A stretch of 64,000 nt of DNA from assembly GCA_903895855.1 (NCBI GenBank), contig CAITVN010000052.1:1-64000 (forward strand), given 5' to 3'. Of this stretch, positions 35,373-45,537 are shown in pieces. Position numbers and translations under genes: made by a program. Positions within the stretch are counted from its first letter, which is position 1; each line of letters opens with the position of its first letter. The notes under the pieces are model-generated. The model saw only the letters and a program-made list of their open reading frames with translations, was not told the DNA's origin and made no database searches. The DNA comes from Oligoflexia bacterium (GTDB lineage: Bacteria; Bdellovibrionota; UBA1018).

Positions 35373-36881
35373 CTATTTTCCAATAATTTTGAGCAATATT
35401 TCGGCAACTTCAGGCGAATACCAGACATTGGATTTGAATTTCAATTTCTCAAGAATCGGATTTTCTACTGCTTCGATCCCAGCATTTTTTTGTTCAAATT
35501 CGATAACTTCTATTAATTTTTCAGAGGCGCTCACAATCTCTGCGACTTTGCTTATGTGATTACCACCAATTTTTTCGGGAAACCCCGAACGATCCCGCAG
35601 TTCGTGATGTTGGGCCACAGCTTGAATGGTTGACGGATGAATTCCTCGAATATCACTCAGTAACGCAGCCCCAATGGCTGGATGATTAGTGAAGCGATCA
35701 AACTCTTCATTAGTCACTTTTGACCGATCAAAGCCTGAGGTCGTCCACTCTGTACACCGGCCGAGGTCAGAGTGCGAAAGCGCAACATCATGAAAAAGGC
35801 AGGCAAGACCCACAATCTCTATCGATTTATCAGCACTAAAGTTCAAATGCTTCAAAAACAAAGATGCGACCATTGTTGCTGCCAATCCATGACTCAAAGC
35901 GACTGCTGAGGCTAAAAATGCTTGAAGAAAGGGTGAATTACCAATAGGTAATGAGTCAGCCACACCCCTCGCGCTGCGGCAGAATTTCTTGCCAAGATTA
36001 ATCGTTTCACTGTCAACAGACCGAGAAGTCAAAAAATGGCCAACCAACTCTCCAAAATTAGATAGCTGATCAACCTTAATATGAGCCGAAATTTTTTGAT
36101 TTGCGTTTAATCTTTCGAGCAAAAGATCACAATACTGCAGCTGAATTTCTAGAGAGTCCTTTCGGAAATAGAAATTCTTCGCTCCCTTTTTTATCAATTC
36201 AATGACTCTAGTCGGATCTATTCTTGAATGCGATACGAACAAACACACATACTTGTTTTCGCCAAGTCGCAAATACGTATCGAAAAGTGCCCTTGACCCC
36301 ATCAAGTATCTATCTGCCCGTAAGGCAAAGAATTGAGAATCAAGCTCCATCACTTGACTACTTGACTTGGCCTCAGGGGTTTTGACTTCTCCGGTTACAT
36401 GCCGGTCGCCAATCACCGTCTCATCTGAACTTCGTGAGTTCAAAAGACCTGACTCGATCAAAGCCAGCTGTTTTTCGATTAACTTTGAGTAATCAATCGG
36501 TTTTTTTATGGGGCGATCGATACGCCGTTTCAAAAACTGCAATTCGGAATATTTAGGTTCTTCTTGATTAGGCTCAAGTAAAAACTGAATTTGCACCAAT
36601 GGCTCAGAAACAATGATCGTTTTTAAGAACTCAACACACTTGACAGAAAGTCTAGCAGACTCACTTGAAGACTGGTGCCCCACGGCGCCGGACCCATAAA
36701 TGACGGATGGACTCAAAAATACGCTGGAAATCGGCGGCCGCTTGGATTGAAGCAGTCGACTAGCAGATTCAAGAGTATCACAAATAAATGGCGGCAACCG
36801 TTCGAAGTTTGGATCATTACGCACTTCAGAAAGAAATGCCTGATTCGAATCTACCAGTAGAGGATAGCCAAGAGTGGTCAC
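35373..36881 (-). CDS. HD-GYP-like protein with receiver-like N-terminus
   Basis: A 502-residue cytoplasmic protein. The C-terminal third is an HD domain: LFHDVALSH near residue 364, then NHPAIGAALL, and QAVAQHHELRDRSGFP with GFP instead of GYP. HD-GYP proteins hydrolyse cyclic di-GMP; the altered triad leaves activity uncertain. A region near residues 210-260 (YVCLFVSHSRIDPTRVIELIK) resembles a receiver-type fold. The start is GTG without a clear ribosome-binding site. It is 55 bp before the hydrolase and follows a histidine kinase gene. Confidence 0.78.
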   Translation of the reverse strand: MTTLGYPLLVDSNQAFLSEVRNDPNFERLPPFICDTLESASRLLQSKRPPISSVFLSPSVIYGSGAVGHQSSSESARLSVKCVEFLKTIIVSEPLVQIQFLLEPNQEEPKYSELQFLKRRIDRPIKKPIDYSKLIEKQLALIESGLLNSRSSDETVIGDRHVTGEVKTPEAKSSSQVMELDSQFFALRADRYLMGSRALFDTYLRLGENKYVCLFVSHSRIDPTRVIELIKKGAKNFYFRKDSLEIQLQYCDLLLERLNANQKISAHIKVDQLSNFGELVGHFLTSRSVDSETINLGKKFCRSARGVADSLPIGNSPFLQAFLASAVALSHGLAATMVASLFLKHLNFSADKSIEIVGLACLFHDVALSHSDLGRCTEWTTSGFDRSKVTNEEFDRFTNHPAIGAALLSDIRGIHPSTIQAVAQHHELRDRSGFPEKIGGNHISKVAEIVSASEKLIEVIEFEQKNAGIEAVENPILEKLKFKSNVWYSPEVAEILLKIIGK

Positions 36882-37007
36882 AGAAAATACTAACCGGGGA
36901 CCGCGAGTTTTGTCTAGACTAATTTATGCTAAATTCGTATATTTAGGTCGGCTCTTTTTACCATCCATACGCCCCCGCGAGTATCAGAATTTTCAGTTTT
37001 GCCAACG

Positions 37008-37784
37008 CTATGACTGTGTGGCTTTTTTTTCTGTCAGCGGAAGTTTAACCCGTACTATTGTTTTTTCTCCGTGTACCGAATCAACATCAATAGTCGCGTT
37101 ATAAATTTGAAGCGTTCGTCGTACTGACATTAGACCAAGTCCCGTTCCCCCGTGTCCGTTACCACCCACTGACAGTGACTTCGTTGAAAAATAGGGATCA
37201 AAAATTTTGGGTAAGTGATCAAGTGAAATGCCACAACCCGTGTCAGCAATTTCAACCACAATCGATTGATCTTCAGCCCGACTAAACACCCGAAGTTCTC
37301 TCACCTCTTTTTCGCGCATCGATTCGATCGCATTCTTAATGAGATTTCCAAAAATTTGATTGAAATGAATTGACCGACCTTCAATGGTCGGAATGATGCC
37401 CAAATCTTTAGTCAACTTCACCTGATTCTTAAAAAAACTATCAAATTGCAAAATTTCGAGTTCAACTTGCAAAATCTGGTTCAAGTCTACTTTTTGAGTC
37501 GCCTGATCTGCAGTTTGCTTGCCGATGGCCAGAATTGATTGAATCATTTCAGCCATTTGATCTAGGGCCCTCAAGCCCGTAATAGTCATCGTTTCGTCCG
37601 GAAACTTTCTCTTCAAAAGAGAAAGGACCCCCACCAAAATAGCCATCGGATTCTTCAGGTTGTGGACAATTTCAGCTGTATGCATTCCAACGAAAGCCGC
37701 TTTTTCTAATTTCATCAATTGAGCGGTGCAGGACTTCACAATACTCTCTAGATCGGGCTCTTGATCGAGGGGGTTATCTTTCAC
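37008..37784 (-). CDS. Soluble sensor histidine kinase
   Basis: A 258-residue kinase with no membrane segment and no sensor domain of its own. The phosphoacceptor box is EIVHNLKNPM (His near residue 41), followed by GNLIKNAIESM (N box), DTGCGIS (G1), FDPYFSTK and GGTGLGLM (G2). It resembles NtrB-type kinases in the H box. The partner may be the receiver-like protein 126 bp downstream on the same strand. The start is GTG. Confidence 0.9.
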   Translation of the reverse strand: MKDNPLDQEPDLESIVKSCTAQLMKLEKAAFVGMHTAEIVHNLKNPMAILVGVLSLLKRKFPDETMTITGLRALDQMAEMIQSILAIGKQTADQATQKVDLNQILQVELEILQFDSFFKNQVKLTKDLGIIPTIEGRSIHFNQIFGNLIKNAIESMREKEVRELRVFSRAEDQSIVVEIADTGCGISLDHLPKIFDPYFSTKSLSVGGNGHGGTGLGLMSVRRTLQIYNATIDVDSVHGEKTIVRVKLPLTEKKATQS

Positions 37785-37850
37785 ACTATTCTTCTCGACC
37801 TCAAATCGGAATCACTTTAATTTATTATGTTAAATTAGCATATAAACACT

Positions 37851-38351
37851 CTAAGCCCTACGATCACGCACCAACCACTGCTGCACAACCCGAGTGGCCG
37901 TCTCGAAATCAAACCCCCGTCGCACGAGAAATAGCATTGTTTTCTGCTTAAATTTGAAAAGCTCGTTTCTCTCGGTCGGAATGGCGGCACGACCAAATTT
38001 TCGCTCTAACACGGTAGCGGCTCTAGTCTCAGGGGGGCCCATGTCTTCAATCGACAACCGCTGCTCTAGGTGCTTAGAATCGAGGGTAATTCCTTTTTCT
38101 CTCAGTTTCTGAATCACAAATCGAGGCCCTTTTCCGCGCAAGGTCAAATCTCGAATCAGAGCCCGAGTGTAACGTTCATCATCGAGCCATTTTCTCTCAC
38201 AAAACTCACTAATCAAGGCATCGACCACTTCAGCTCCAAAACCCCTTTTTTCTAAGTATTTCTTTGCGTCTAAGACCGAGGTTTCTCGACGGCTAACCCT
38301 GCCCAAGAGTTTTTCTCTCGCAAGTTTTCTGGGGTCATCGGATTCAGCCAT
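37851..38351 (-). CDS. recX: Regulatory protein RecX
   Basis: A 166-residue RecX, which modulates RecA filament growth. Family features are the helical repeats SVLDAKKYLEKRGF, KWLDDERYTRALI and RGKGPRFVIQKLREKGI, then a final RRGFDFETATRVVQQW. The length is typical. No recA lies in the window. It starts 66 bp upstream of the histidine kinase on the same strand. Confidence 0.92.
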   Translation of the reverse strand: MAESDDPRKLAREKLLGRVSRRETSVLDAKKYLEKRGFGAEVVDALISEFCERKWLDDERYTRALIRDLTLRGKGPRFVIQKLREKGITLDSKHLEQRLSIEDMGPPETRAATVLERKFGRAAIPTERNELFKFKQKTMLFLVRRGFDFETATRVVQQWLVRDRRA

Positions 38352-38394
38352 CAGCTCACACTTTCACCCGTTTCTGATTCTTGGGTTACTACAA

Positions 38395-38432
38395 GAAAAA
38401 GCCCCCTAACTACGAGAAGCAGCTAAGGGGCT
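38395..38432 (-). terminator. Intrinsic terminator of the small lipoprotein gene
   Basis: AGCCCCCTAAC pairs with GCTAAGGGGCT. On the minus strand the stem is followed by TTTTTC, 39 bp past the stop of the gene at 38471. It insulates that gene from recX. Confidence 0.85.
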
Positions 38433-38470
38433 CAAAATTCGGAGTTTTTTCGTCAAAACCGCTGCGAAAA

Positions 38471-38752
38471 CTATTTCGTTCCAACGGCCTGGCAAGAATC
38501 AAGACCCCATAGGCGGCTCAAAATGAAAAGTCCGCCAGTTGGGCTACCACTCACATTGACAATGTCTTTCACGCCAGCAGCTTGCAGATCTTTAACGCAA
38601 GCGTCAACCGGTGAACCCCAAAAAGTGAAAATCACTGGAGTCGCACGAGTAGCAATAATCACGTCTTTTCCCCCTGCTTTACTTTTGTCGATACTTGCAC
38701 AACCTGATGCCAAAACAAGAACTAGTAAACTTAAGCCTAATAAACTCTTCAT
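38471..38752 (-). CDS. Small lipoprotein, unknown
   Basis: A 93-residue protein. The N-terminus MKSLLGLSLLVLVLASGCAS is a signal peptide with a lipobox (LASGC), so it is lipid-anchored. The mature part has two further cysteines (DACVK and DSCQA), which could form a disulfide, and a hydrophobic SPTGGLFILSRLWG. The family is not recognised; it recalls short TRL-type lipoproteins only in layout. Confidence 0.8.
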   Translation of the reverse strand: MKSLLGLSLLVLVLASGCASIDKSKAGGKDVIIATRATPVIFTFWGSPVDACVKDLQAAGVKDIVNVSGSPTGGLFILSRLWGLDSCQAVGTK

Positions 38753-38845
38753 TATGCGATCTCCTTTATGTGAATGAATGTTCGGTGATTCTGAAATACG
38801 ATTCGAATTGTTTCAATGAAATTCGAAAGAATAGTGAAATAAGTT

Positions 38846-40396
38846 TCAATGGCTTGGAATCGAGTAGCCCACGACACGATTGAAGATTGTATCAGCGACC
38901 CACATCGTGCTACCTGATAGAAAAATTGAAGTGGGGCCCTTTAAACCTACCGCCGAAGCCTCAGGTACCGACGACCCGATACTGGCCTGACCTAAAACGA
39001 TTGTTGGATACGAACTCGCACTGGTTGGCATACTTCCCCACCCATAAACCGAACACATGTTGGAGTCTGACATAAAGAATTGCACACCATTTGAGGCGAT
39101 AGATTCCGGAGAAGTGAAGGGCACGGGAGAGGCGTTTACACTAATTGAAGTGAGCATGAAATCAGGTAACTGGTTATTGCTAGTAGGAAGAGTGTTCCAA
39201 AAATTGACGCGATTATAGGGCAGATCATTATCTACGACGGCAAGGCGGGTTCCATCCGTCCAAACGCCCTTAGGACTAGAGAAGCCGAGAATCGAACTGC
39301 AATCGATTAGACTATTTTGTCCGAGAACGACATCAGGTGTCGCACCAGAAGTAGTCGGTATTGAGTGATAGATGAGAATCCTGTGGTTTCCGGTGTCAGT
39401 AACAATCAGATTGTGGCCGTCAGAAGTCACAGCCGCTGGTGCATTTAATTTTGTGGCACCGCAGCCATTAGCATCGCCGACCATAACTGCGGCGGCTGCC
39501 CCATTTTCGCCAGGCAACGGTGTTGAATTCCAAATCAAAACTCTCGAATTTCCTTGGTCGGCAACGAAGACTTTCTCACCGCGCACATAAACTGCCTGTG
39601 GCGCGTTCATCTGATTCATTGCGGTCCCAGCGGCGTTGGTAATCGCACTTGACTGACCTAAAACGAATGACACGGTTGGCCCGTCACTAGCAATGGGCAG
39701 TGAATAGGCTGTCACTCGGTTATTACCCTTATCAGCCACGAACAGGTATTTTGAATTTGCAGCCACACCGGTTGGACCACTCAGCATGAACGGAAGATCA
39801 GCTGGCGCCACGCTAGGCGAAGAATTAATCCAAGCATTCGGGGCCACCTGCCCCACTAAGAATGAGCCCGCTTGGTGGGTGGATGCCGCTGTGATCGTCG
39901 CAAGGGTACTAAATGAGGTGACCCCCAAGGCTTTTACGTTACCGACTGAGTCTCTCACAAGAACATTGAAATAATAAAGCATCGAACTTTCTAAACCCGA
40001 GACTTGCTTTGAAAGAGTTGCAGAACTCCATGCCATAGCCTGGGTTGCCAACGTCTGCGCATTCGCTTCACCATTCACATCTTCGTAATAGTATGAGTAA
40101 ACCAAGAGGTATTGAAGGTTCTCGATTAGCGTCTCTTTATCAGTTGCCGAAGGCCAAGAAAGAGTAATCGTTGAATTCGTAATTCCGGTCGCAGTCAGCG
40201 CACCCGTCATGAACGTGGGCGCGTTCAAATCGGGTGAGCCCCCCAAACCCCCATCAACTGTGGTTGAATTTGAATAAGGCCCATAGCTCATTTGGTTCGA
40301 AGTCAAGTCAATGCCATCACCGCAACCCGAGCCAGACGCCATGGCCATCGTCACCCATAGTGCTAATTGTAGAAAAAGCGATAAACGGCCATTCAT
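38846..40396 (-). CDS. Secreted fibronectin-III plus NHL-repeat protein
   Basis: A 516-residue exported protein. The N-terminus is a signal peptide with a cysteine near its end (GSGCGDG), so it may be a lipoprotein. Residues about 55-170 look like a fibronectin type III domain (NSTITLSWPSATD, then MLYYFNVLVRDSVGN). The rest is an NHL-type beta propeller, with repeats such as LFVADKGNNRVTAY, VFVADQGNSRVLIW and LIVTDTGNHRILIY. Such propellers bind proteins or sugars. It is a single gene on the minus strand. Confidence 0.87.
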   Translation of the reverse strand: MNGRLSLFLQLALWVTMAMASGSGCGDGIDLTSNQMSYGPYSNSTTVDGGLGGSPDLNAPTFMTGALTATGITNSTITLSWPSATDKETLIENLQYLLVYSYYYEDVNGEANAQTLATQAMAWSSATLSKQVSGLESSMLYYFNVLVRDSVGNVKALGVTSFSTLATITAASTHQAGSFLVGQVAPNAWINSSPSVAPADLPFMLSGPTGVAANSKYLFVADKGNNRVTAYSLPIASDGPTVSFVLGQSSAITNAAGTAMNQMNAPQAVYVRGEKVFVADQGNSRVLIWNSTPLPGENGAAAAVMVGDANGCGATKLNAPAAVTSDGHNLIVTDTGNHRILIYHSIPTTSGATPDVVLGQNSLIDCSSILGFSSPKGVWTDGTRLAVVDNDLPYNRVNFWNTLPTSNNQLPDFMLTSISVNASPVPFTSPESIASNGVQFFMSDSNMCSVYGWGSMPTSASSYPTIVLGQASIGSSVPEASAVGLKGPTSIFLSGSTMWVADTIFNRVVGYSIPSH

Positions 40397-40564
40397 TGCC
40401 TCTATTTTCGCTCATTTGAAGAAAAACGAAAAGAAACTTCGCACTCGCGACCCAATGGCCGGAAAAAACTGCCGAGTCAAAATTGCGTAGCTTTTTCGAC
40501 TTCTCTTCGACTTCTCTTTAACTTCTCATGGACAGCTGCGTCTATTCGTTTCAGACTAAAGACT

Positions 40565-40996
40565 ATGAAACTCAACACCTTTTTCACTAGCACCATTCTG
40601 GCTATTTCACTCATACTCTCGAACCCCGTACACGCAGACGGCTGGATTGAATCGCCAGAAGCCGGTTCACCTGAGGCAACCGTGCAAAAGGCCCTAACAG
40701 CCGCAATCAATCACGACTTCGACGCCTACCTTGCCGTCGTTCACTCTGAACACAAAGTCACCCCGTCTCAGATTCAAAGCCGAAGAAACTACGAGTGGAC
40801 CCGGTTTGAACAACAAGCTCAGTGGTACGTGCGTGACGAGCCGGGAGCGATTTACCTCATAGCCCGAGTGGTTAACGAATCCAGTGATTCGATTAGACTT
40901 TACCTCACCGATCTCGTTCATGAGGGCAGAATGCCCACCCCAGTCTGGATGAAAAAAGACGGTGGTTCGTGGGGCATTGTCGTCAACTCACTCTAG
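40565..40996 (+). CDS. Secreted protein of unknown function
   Basis: A 143-residue protein with a signal peptide (ILAISLILSNPVHA). The mature part starts DGWIESPEAGSPEATVQKAL and has the helix-plus-sheet mix of small NTF2-like proteins, with no certain match. It is followed 60 bp later by an SRPBCC-like gene on the same strand. Confidence 0.7.
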   Translation: MKLNTFFTSTILAISLILSNPVHADGWIESPEAGSPEATVQKALTAAINHDFDAYLAVVHSEHKVTPSQIQSRRNYEWTRFEQQAQWYVRDEPGAIYLIARVVNESSDSIRLYLTDLVHEGRMPTPVWMKKDGGSWGIVVNSL

Positions 40997-41055
40997 ACGA
41001 TTCGCCGGTAAATTTTCACTATACAGAGCTACCAGCACAGGCAATACTCGCGCTC

Positions 41056-41589
41056 ATGCGCCTAGAAACTAAAGACACCGTCAATCAGCCCCTCGAAAAA
41101 ATTTATGCCCTCATGCGAGATGACCTAGCCCAATTAGCACCCTTCTTGCCCAACATTGAAAAAATTGTGATGTTAGAAAAAGAAGAACTCAAACCCCATC
41201 AACACCGCCGACTCAACCACTGGTTTGCTAAAGCTGAAATTCCGGCGCTTGCAAAAAAATACCTCAAACCCGAATTTTTTGCCTGGAAAGACTATGCGGT
41301 TTGGGACGACCAAGAGCACTCAGCTGAATTTCGACTCGAGTCTTTTTTCGGCAAAGACCTCTACGAGGCTAAAGGTAAGAATTATTTTCGGGCGGTCGGT
41401 GATGATAAAACTGAGGTTCACCTCTGCTGTGAGGTGACTATCTATGCGCAGAGAGTTCCGGGAATTCCGAAGTTCTTAGCCTCAACCATTCTGCCCCTCA
41501 TTGAGGGCGTTATCGTTAAGATTCTCGAACCCAATCTAAAAAGCCTGAGTAAAGGTTTGAACGGCTATTTTCAGTCGAAAAGTAACTAA
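41056..41589 (+). CDS. SRPBCC/START-like lipid-binding-fold protein
   Basis: A 177-residue protein without a signal peptide. The sequence from VNQPLEKIYALMRDDLAQLAP through FRAVGDDKTEVHLCCEVTIY to the C-terminal helix ILEPNLKSLSKGLN fits the helix-grip (START/SRPBCC) fold, which binds hydrophobic ligands. This is a fold guess from pattern. The frame is open upstream to 40969 inside the previous gene; I chose the ATG at 41056, although it lacks a good ribosome-binding site. Confidence 0.65.
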   Translation: MRLETKDTVNQPLEKIYALMRDDLAQLAPFLPNIEKIVMLEKEELKPHQHRRLNHWFAKAEIPALAKKYLKPEFFAWKDYAVWDDQEHSAEFRLESFFGKDLYEAKGKNYFRAVGDDKTEVHLCCEVTIYAQRVPGIPKFLASTILPLIEGVIVKILEPNLKSLSKGLNGYFQSKSN

Positions 41590-41602
41590 GGCCCCTTTGA
41601 AC

Positions 41603-43168
41603 TCAAGAACCGCTGACGACATGAACCAACTCTGAGACGGTCTCAGAAAGTAAACTCGATTGTCTTGTCAGATCTGCCGCAATCGTAGCGGCTTCTTCTG
41701 AGGCCGCCTGATTTTCTCTCGTCACTTGATCAAGCTGACCAATCGCCGACGAAACCTCTTGAACTCCGAGCGCTTGCTCTTTTGAAGCCGTTGCAATTTC
41801 TTGAACTTTTTCTGCCATTTTTTGCACAGAAACCCCGATTTCAGTCAACACCAACTCGCATTCTTTCGATACTCGCTCGCCCTGATCGACTTTATCTCGA
41901 CCGGTAGTCGCCAGAATGTCGATTTTCGACTTCATCATCGAAAGCGTCGCTTCAACTTTGTGAATCGAGCTATCTAGCATATCAGTGATCTCTTTTGCAG
42001 CCGTGCCGCTCATTTGCGCGAGTTTGCCCACCTCTTCGGCTACCACGGCAAAACCTTTTCCTTGTTCACCCGCTCTAGCCGCTTCAACACTGGCATTGAA
42101 TGAAAGAATTCTCGTCTGAAAGACGATGTCATTGATCACTTTTGTTTTGTTTCCGATTTCTTGAATCAAGCCGATCACCTGAGACACTTCAGTGTTACTT
42201 GCCTGTATTTGGTTCAAAATTTCTGAAGTTGAAACACTGATCTGCTGAATGGCGTCTGCCATTTCTTCGACCGTACCCTTACCTTTAACCACTGAATCTA
42301 GACTGGTCTGAGCTAGTTCAGAAGTCGACCTCGCACTTTCAGCATTCAGAGTCACCATAGCACTGATTTCTTCAATGGCGCCTGCAGTTTTTTGCAGCGA
42401 GGCAGCCTGCTCAGTGCCCGAGGCCGCAAGCTGGCTACTCGTTGAAGACAAGCTATTTGAAGCATTCGCGACGTGACCGGAGCCCTCGTCGACTCTGGAG
42501 ACCAACCCGGTGATCGAACTTGAAATTTGGGTCGACACCAAGTACCCCACTATCACTAACAAAACGAGCACCACCAAAGATAAGCCACCACTCAAAACCC
42601 GAATACGTGCGCCCTCAGTCTTCGATTCTTCGACATAGTGCTCAGTGTGTTGGTCACTGACTTTTGATTGAGCGCCAGTCGCTTCAGAAATTTGCTTAAC
42701 CACCGGAGAAACTTTGTCAAAAATCAATTTCTGAATATCGCTTTCACTGCCACCCGCCTCTAGTTTTTCGACTATTACTTGAGCTTCTTTGCGTGCCGTC
42801 GCCCAAAACTCGCGCACCGGCCCCATGATACCCATCGTCTCGTCTGAGTGCTTAAACTTGAAGAACCTCTCAAGATCAGCGTCAAAAAGCCCAATTTTTT
42901 CGCCAACCTTCTCGATTCGTTTCTTGCGATCATCAGAATTGGGTTTTTGGGCCGCCGCCTCAAATAGGTAACGCATCATGGCATTTTCATGCAGTCGCAG
43001 TTTCACAATCAAAAGTGCTTTGGGCATTCTTTCTTCTGTTACCCCGATCACTCTTTGGCTCAATTGAGAAATAGCGAATTGGCTGATTGCCATGAGCACA
43101 ACAACGCCCAGAATTCCGATAAAACTAAGCCCAAATACCTTTACTTTAATACCATATGATTTGCCCAC
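41603..43168 (-). CDS. Methyl-accepting chemotaxis protein
   Basis: A 521-residue receptor. Two membrane segments (about residues 13-35 and 190-215) enclose a four-helix-bundle periplasmic sensor. The cytoplasmic part is the long signalling coiled coil, with the conserved tip [20 protein letters not shown] and nearby [12 protein letters not shown] that docks CheA/CheW. The start is GTG with AGGAGG seven bases upstream. No che genes are close, so it is an orphan receptor locus. Confidence 0.95.
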   Translation of the reverse strand: MGKSYGIKVKVFGLSFIGILGVVVLMAISQFAISQLSQRVIGVTEERMPKALLIVKLRLHENAMMRYLFEAAAQKPNSDDRKKRIEKVGEKIGLFDADLERFFKFKHSDETMGIMGPVREFWATARKEAQVIVEKLEAGGSESDIQKLIFDKVSPVVKQISEATGAQSKVSDQHTEHYVEESKTEGARIRVLSGGLSLVVLVLLVIVGYLVSTQISSSITGLVSRVDEGSGHVANASNSLSSTSSQLAASGTEQAASLQKTAGAIEEISAMVTLNAESARSTSELAQTSLDSVVKGKGTVEEMADAIQQISVSTSEILNQIQASNTEVSQVIGLIQEIGNKTKVINDIVFQTRILSFNASVEAARAGEQGKGFAVVAEEVGKLAQMSGTAAKEITDMLDSSIHKVEATLSMMKSKIDILATTGRDKVDQGERVSKECELVLTEIGVSVQKMAEKVQEIATASKEQALGVQEVSSAIGQLDQVTRENQAASEEAATIAADLTRQSSLLSETVSELVHVVSGS

Positions 43169-43327
43169 GCACGCGCCTCCTGGTAGTTGCTTATCTAGCC
43201 ACTAATCATTAAGTCTACGGCACTTAGGTATAAACTCAACCAGATTCAACCACGGTGTTTAACATTACAAAGCAGCAAGAAGATTTATGAGCTTTCGTCG
43301 ATTTTTTGTGCTATTGGGCTTTCACCT

Positions 43328-43615
43328 ATGACCATTGAAATCGAGAAATACCCGCAACCACCAAAATCTCTTCGCGTCACTTTGACCCAAACAAGGGGCG
43401 GAATGCGAATTGATCAAGTTTTGCTCGAGTACCTGCGAAAGCAAGATAGAAACTTTGACCTGAAAAATATTTCACGGGTGGCCTACAAAAATTTATTTAA
43501 ACAACGTCGCATTAAAATTAAGGGGCAAAGTGCGGTGCCCGCATCTGGCTTAGCAATTGGTTCAACGACCGTAGACATTCTAGGCTACGAAGAAGCGGCA
43601 GCAGTTAATGGCTAA
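43328..43615 (+). CDS. S4-like RNA-binding-domain protein
   Basis: A 95-residue protein. Residues 26-85 follow the S4 pattern: MRIDQVLLEYL, then SRVAYKNLFKQRRIKIKGQ and ASGLAIGSTTVDIL, like the helix pair plus beta hairpin that holds structured RNA. The match is by eye. It starts a run of four plus-strand genes. The last bases overlap the next gene by 8 bp. Confidence 0.65.
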   Translation: MTIEIEKYPQPPKSLRVTLTQTRGGMRIDQVLLEYLRKQDRNFDLKNISRVAYKNLFKQRRIKIKGQSAVPASGLAIGSTTVDILGYEEAAAVNG

Positions 43616-43934
43616 AATTATAATTAGAGTTCAAGCAGGAGTCAGTCACCCAGATGACATCACCGCAACTGTACAAGACACTACTTACGATTATTTAATG
43701 ACGAGTCAGTCTCCGAAAATCCGCATTTCAGCCTATTTAGATAAAGATTGGCCAATGATAAAAGACATCTACGATGAAGTCTTTGTTCATGAAGACTGTA
43801 CCTTCAAGTCTCAGATTAACCAGGTCTTGCCGGGCAGCAAGCTGCGACAAAACGTTAGCCTTCCGGGACCCATGAAAATCGGCGAACAACTCACCCTTAT
43901 CGTCACTAGAATTGCAAAACCAACTCAAGCCTAG
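43608..43934 (+). CDS. Hypothetical protein in S4-like/COG2509 operon
   Basis: A 108-residue protein, not recognised. It is mainly beta by pattern (AKIIIRVQAGV, then IRISAYLD and QLTLIVTRI), soluble and acidic. It overlaps the S4-like gene by 8 bp and is followed after 2 bp by the flavoprotein gene, so it is firmly part of this operon. Confidence 0.72.
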   Translation: MAKIIIRVQAGVSHPDDITATVQDTTYDYLMTSQSPKIRISAYLDKDWPMIKDIYDEVFVHEDCTFKSQINQVLPGSKLRQNVSLPGPMKIGEQLTLIVTRIAKPTQA

Positions 43935-43936
43935 CC

Positions 43937-45526
43937 ATGGTTAGTTTTGCCTTAACTCTCACTCCTGAAGTTGCTTTTCAAAAAAATGCCATGCGTCAGG
44001 CGATATTCAAGAACCTATCACTCACCGATTCAGGCGATCTAGAAGTAGTTCTCACCAAACGTTCAATCGATGCCCGAATGAGCCAAATCAAAGTTCACCT
44101 CGAAGGCTCAGTCGGAACCAAGAACGAATTTTCAAATGCGATCAAGTACCAAAAACCCGAGAAACGACTCGCCGAAAATGCAAAACGAGTACTCATCGTC
44201 GGCGCTGGTCCTGCCGGCTTGTTTGCGGCCTTAAGACTGATAGAACTCGGCATCAAGCCCATCATTTTTGAACGCGGTAAAGAAGTCAGAGAGCGCCGAT
44301 TCGATTTGGTGTCTGTGAACCGAAAGAACCTGATCAATCCCGACTCGAATTACTGTTTTGGCGAAGGCGGCGCCGGCACTTTCTCTGATGGAAAACTGTA
44401 CACTCGCTCTACTAAACGAGGTGATGTCAGGCGAATTCTCGAAATTTTCAAAGTTCACGGTGCAGCAGACGAAATTTTGTTTGAAGCTCATCCACACATC
44501 GGTACCAATTTACTTCCGGGCATAGTCGGAGCCATCAAAGAAACCATTGTTGCCGGCGGTGGCGAAATTCATTTCAATTCGAAAGTAGTCGAGCTTGAAC
44601 TTGAAGGCACTCTCAATCCAAGCCTAGTCAAAGGGGTGAAGCTCTCAAGTGGCGAGCGAATCAGGGGTGAGGCGGTGATGCTCGCGACTGGCCACTCGGC
44701 CAGAGACATTTACCGAATGCTAAGAAGCCAGTCGGTGTTGATAGAGGCAAAACCCTTCGCCCTCGGCGTACGCATTGAACACCAGCAAAAGCTCATTGAC
44801 TCAATTCAATACCGCAAGGCTGACCGTGGCAATCACCTGCCCGCTGCCGCCTATCGCTTGGTGACCCAAACCCATTTCGGCGGAGTTCAAAAAGGGGTTT
44901 TTTCGTTCTGCATGTGTCCCGGCGGCTTCATTGTTCCGGCCGTCACCGATGCGGGTGAAATAGTCGTCAACGGTATGTCGCCGTCTCGACGAGACTCGCC
45001 GTTTTCGAATTCAGGCATTGTGGTCAGTGTCGATGAATCAGACTTTAAAGACTTCGCAAAAGAAGGCCCGCTCAGCGGAATGGCCTTTCAAGAACAAATC
45101 GAAAAACGAGCATCGCAAGTTTCGAACGCTGGCTTTTCGGCTCCTGCTCAACGCCTCGTTGATTTTGTGAATCGTAAAACGTCTTCGAGTCTGCCCGAAA
45201 CTTCATATCAGCCTGGCGTCGTGAGCCGAGATTTGAGAGAAGTTTTGCCTGCCGACCTCTCTTCAAGACTTGCCGAAGCGTTTGTGGTTTTTGGAAAAAA
45301 AATGAAAGGTTACCTAACTGCCGATGCTCAACTTTTGGGAGTTGAAAGCAGAACCTCATCACCCGTCAGAATTTTGAGAAACAGTGAAAGCTTTGAGCAC
45401 CCCCAGGTTTCTGGGTTATTTCCAGTAGCTGAGGGAGCTGGATACGCCGGCGGAATCGTCTCGGCCGCAATTGACGGTGAACTTTCGGCCGAAGCAATTG
45501 CAAGAAAACTCAGCATCAGGGCATAG
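43937..45526 (+). CDS. COG2509-type FAD-dependent dehydrogenase
   Basis: A 529-residue flavoprotein. An N-terminal domain of about 75 residues precedes the FAD-binding VLIVGAGPAGLFAALRLIE. Family landmarks are NYCFGEGGAGTFSDGKLYTR, FEAHPHIGTN, FSFCMCPGGF and VNGMSPSRRDSPFSNSG, matching the uncharacterised COG2509 group. The last part, GYAGGIVSAAIDG, closes the FAD site. The reaction is unknown; members often sit with RNA-modification genes, as here. Confidence 0.92.
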   Translation: MVSFALTLTPEVAFQKNAMRQAIFKNLSLTDSGDLEVVLTKRSIDARMSQIKVHLEGSVGTKNEFSNAIKYQKPEKRLAENAKRVLIVGAGPAGLFAALRLIELGIKPIIFERGKEVRERRFDLVSVNRKNLINPDSNYCFGEGGAGTFSDGKLYTRSTKRGDVRRILEIFKVHGAADEILFEAHPHIGTNLLPGIVGAIKETIVAGGGEIHFNSKVVELELEGTLNPSLVKGVKLSSGERIRGEAVMLATGHSARDIYRMLRSQSVLIEAKPFALGVRIEHQQKLIDSIQYRKADRGNHLPAAAYRLVTQTHFGGVQKGVFSFCMCPGGFIVPAVTDAGEIVVNGMSPSRRDSPFSNSGIVVSVDESDFKDFAKEGPLSGMAFQEQIEKRASQVSNAGFSAPAQRLVDFVNRKTSSSLPETSYQPGVVSRDLREVLPADLSSRLAEAFVVFGKKMKGYLTADAQLLGVESRTSSPVRILRNSESFEHPQVSGLFPVAEGAGYAGGIVSAAIDGELSAEAIARKLSIRA

Positions 45527-45537
45527 AGCCATCGACC

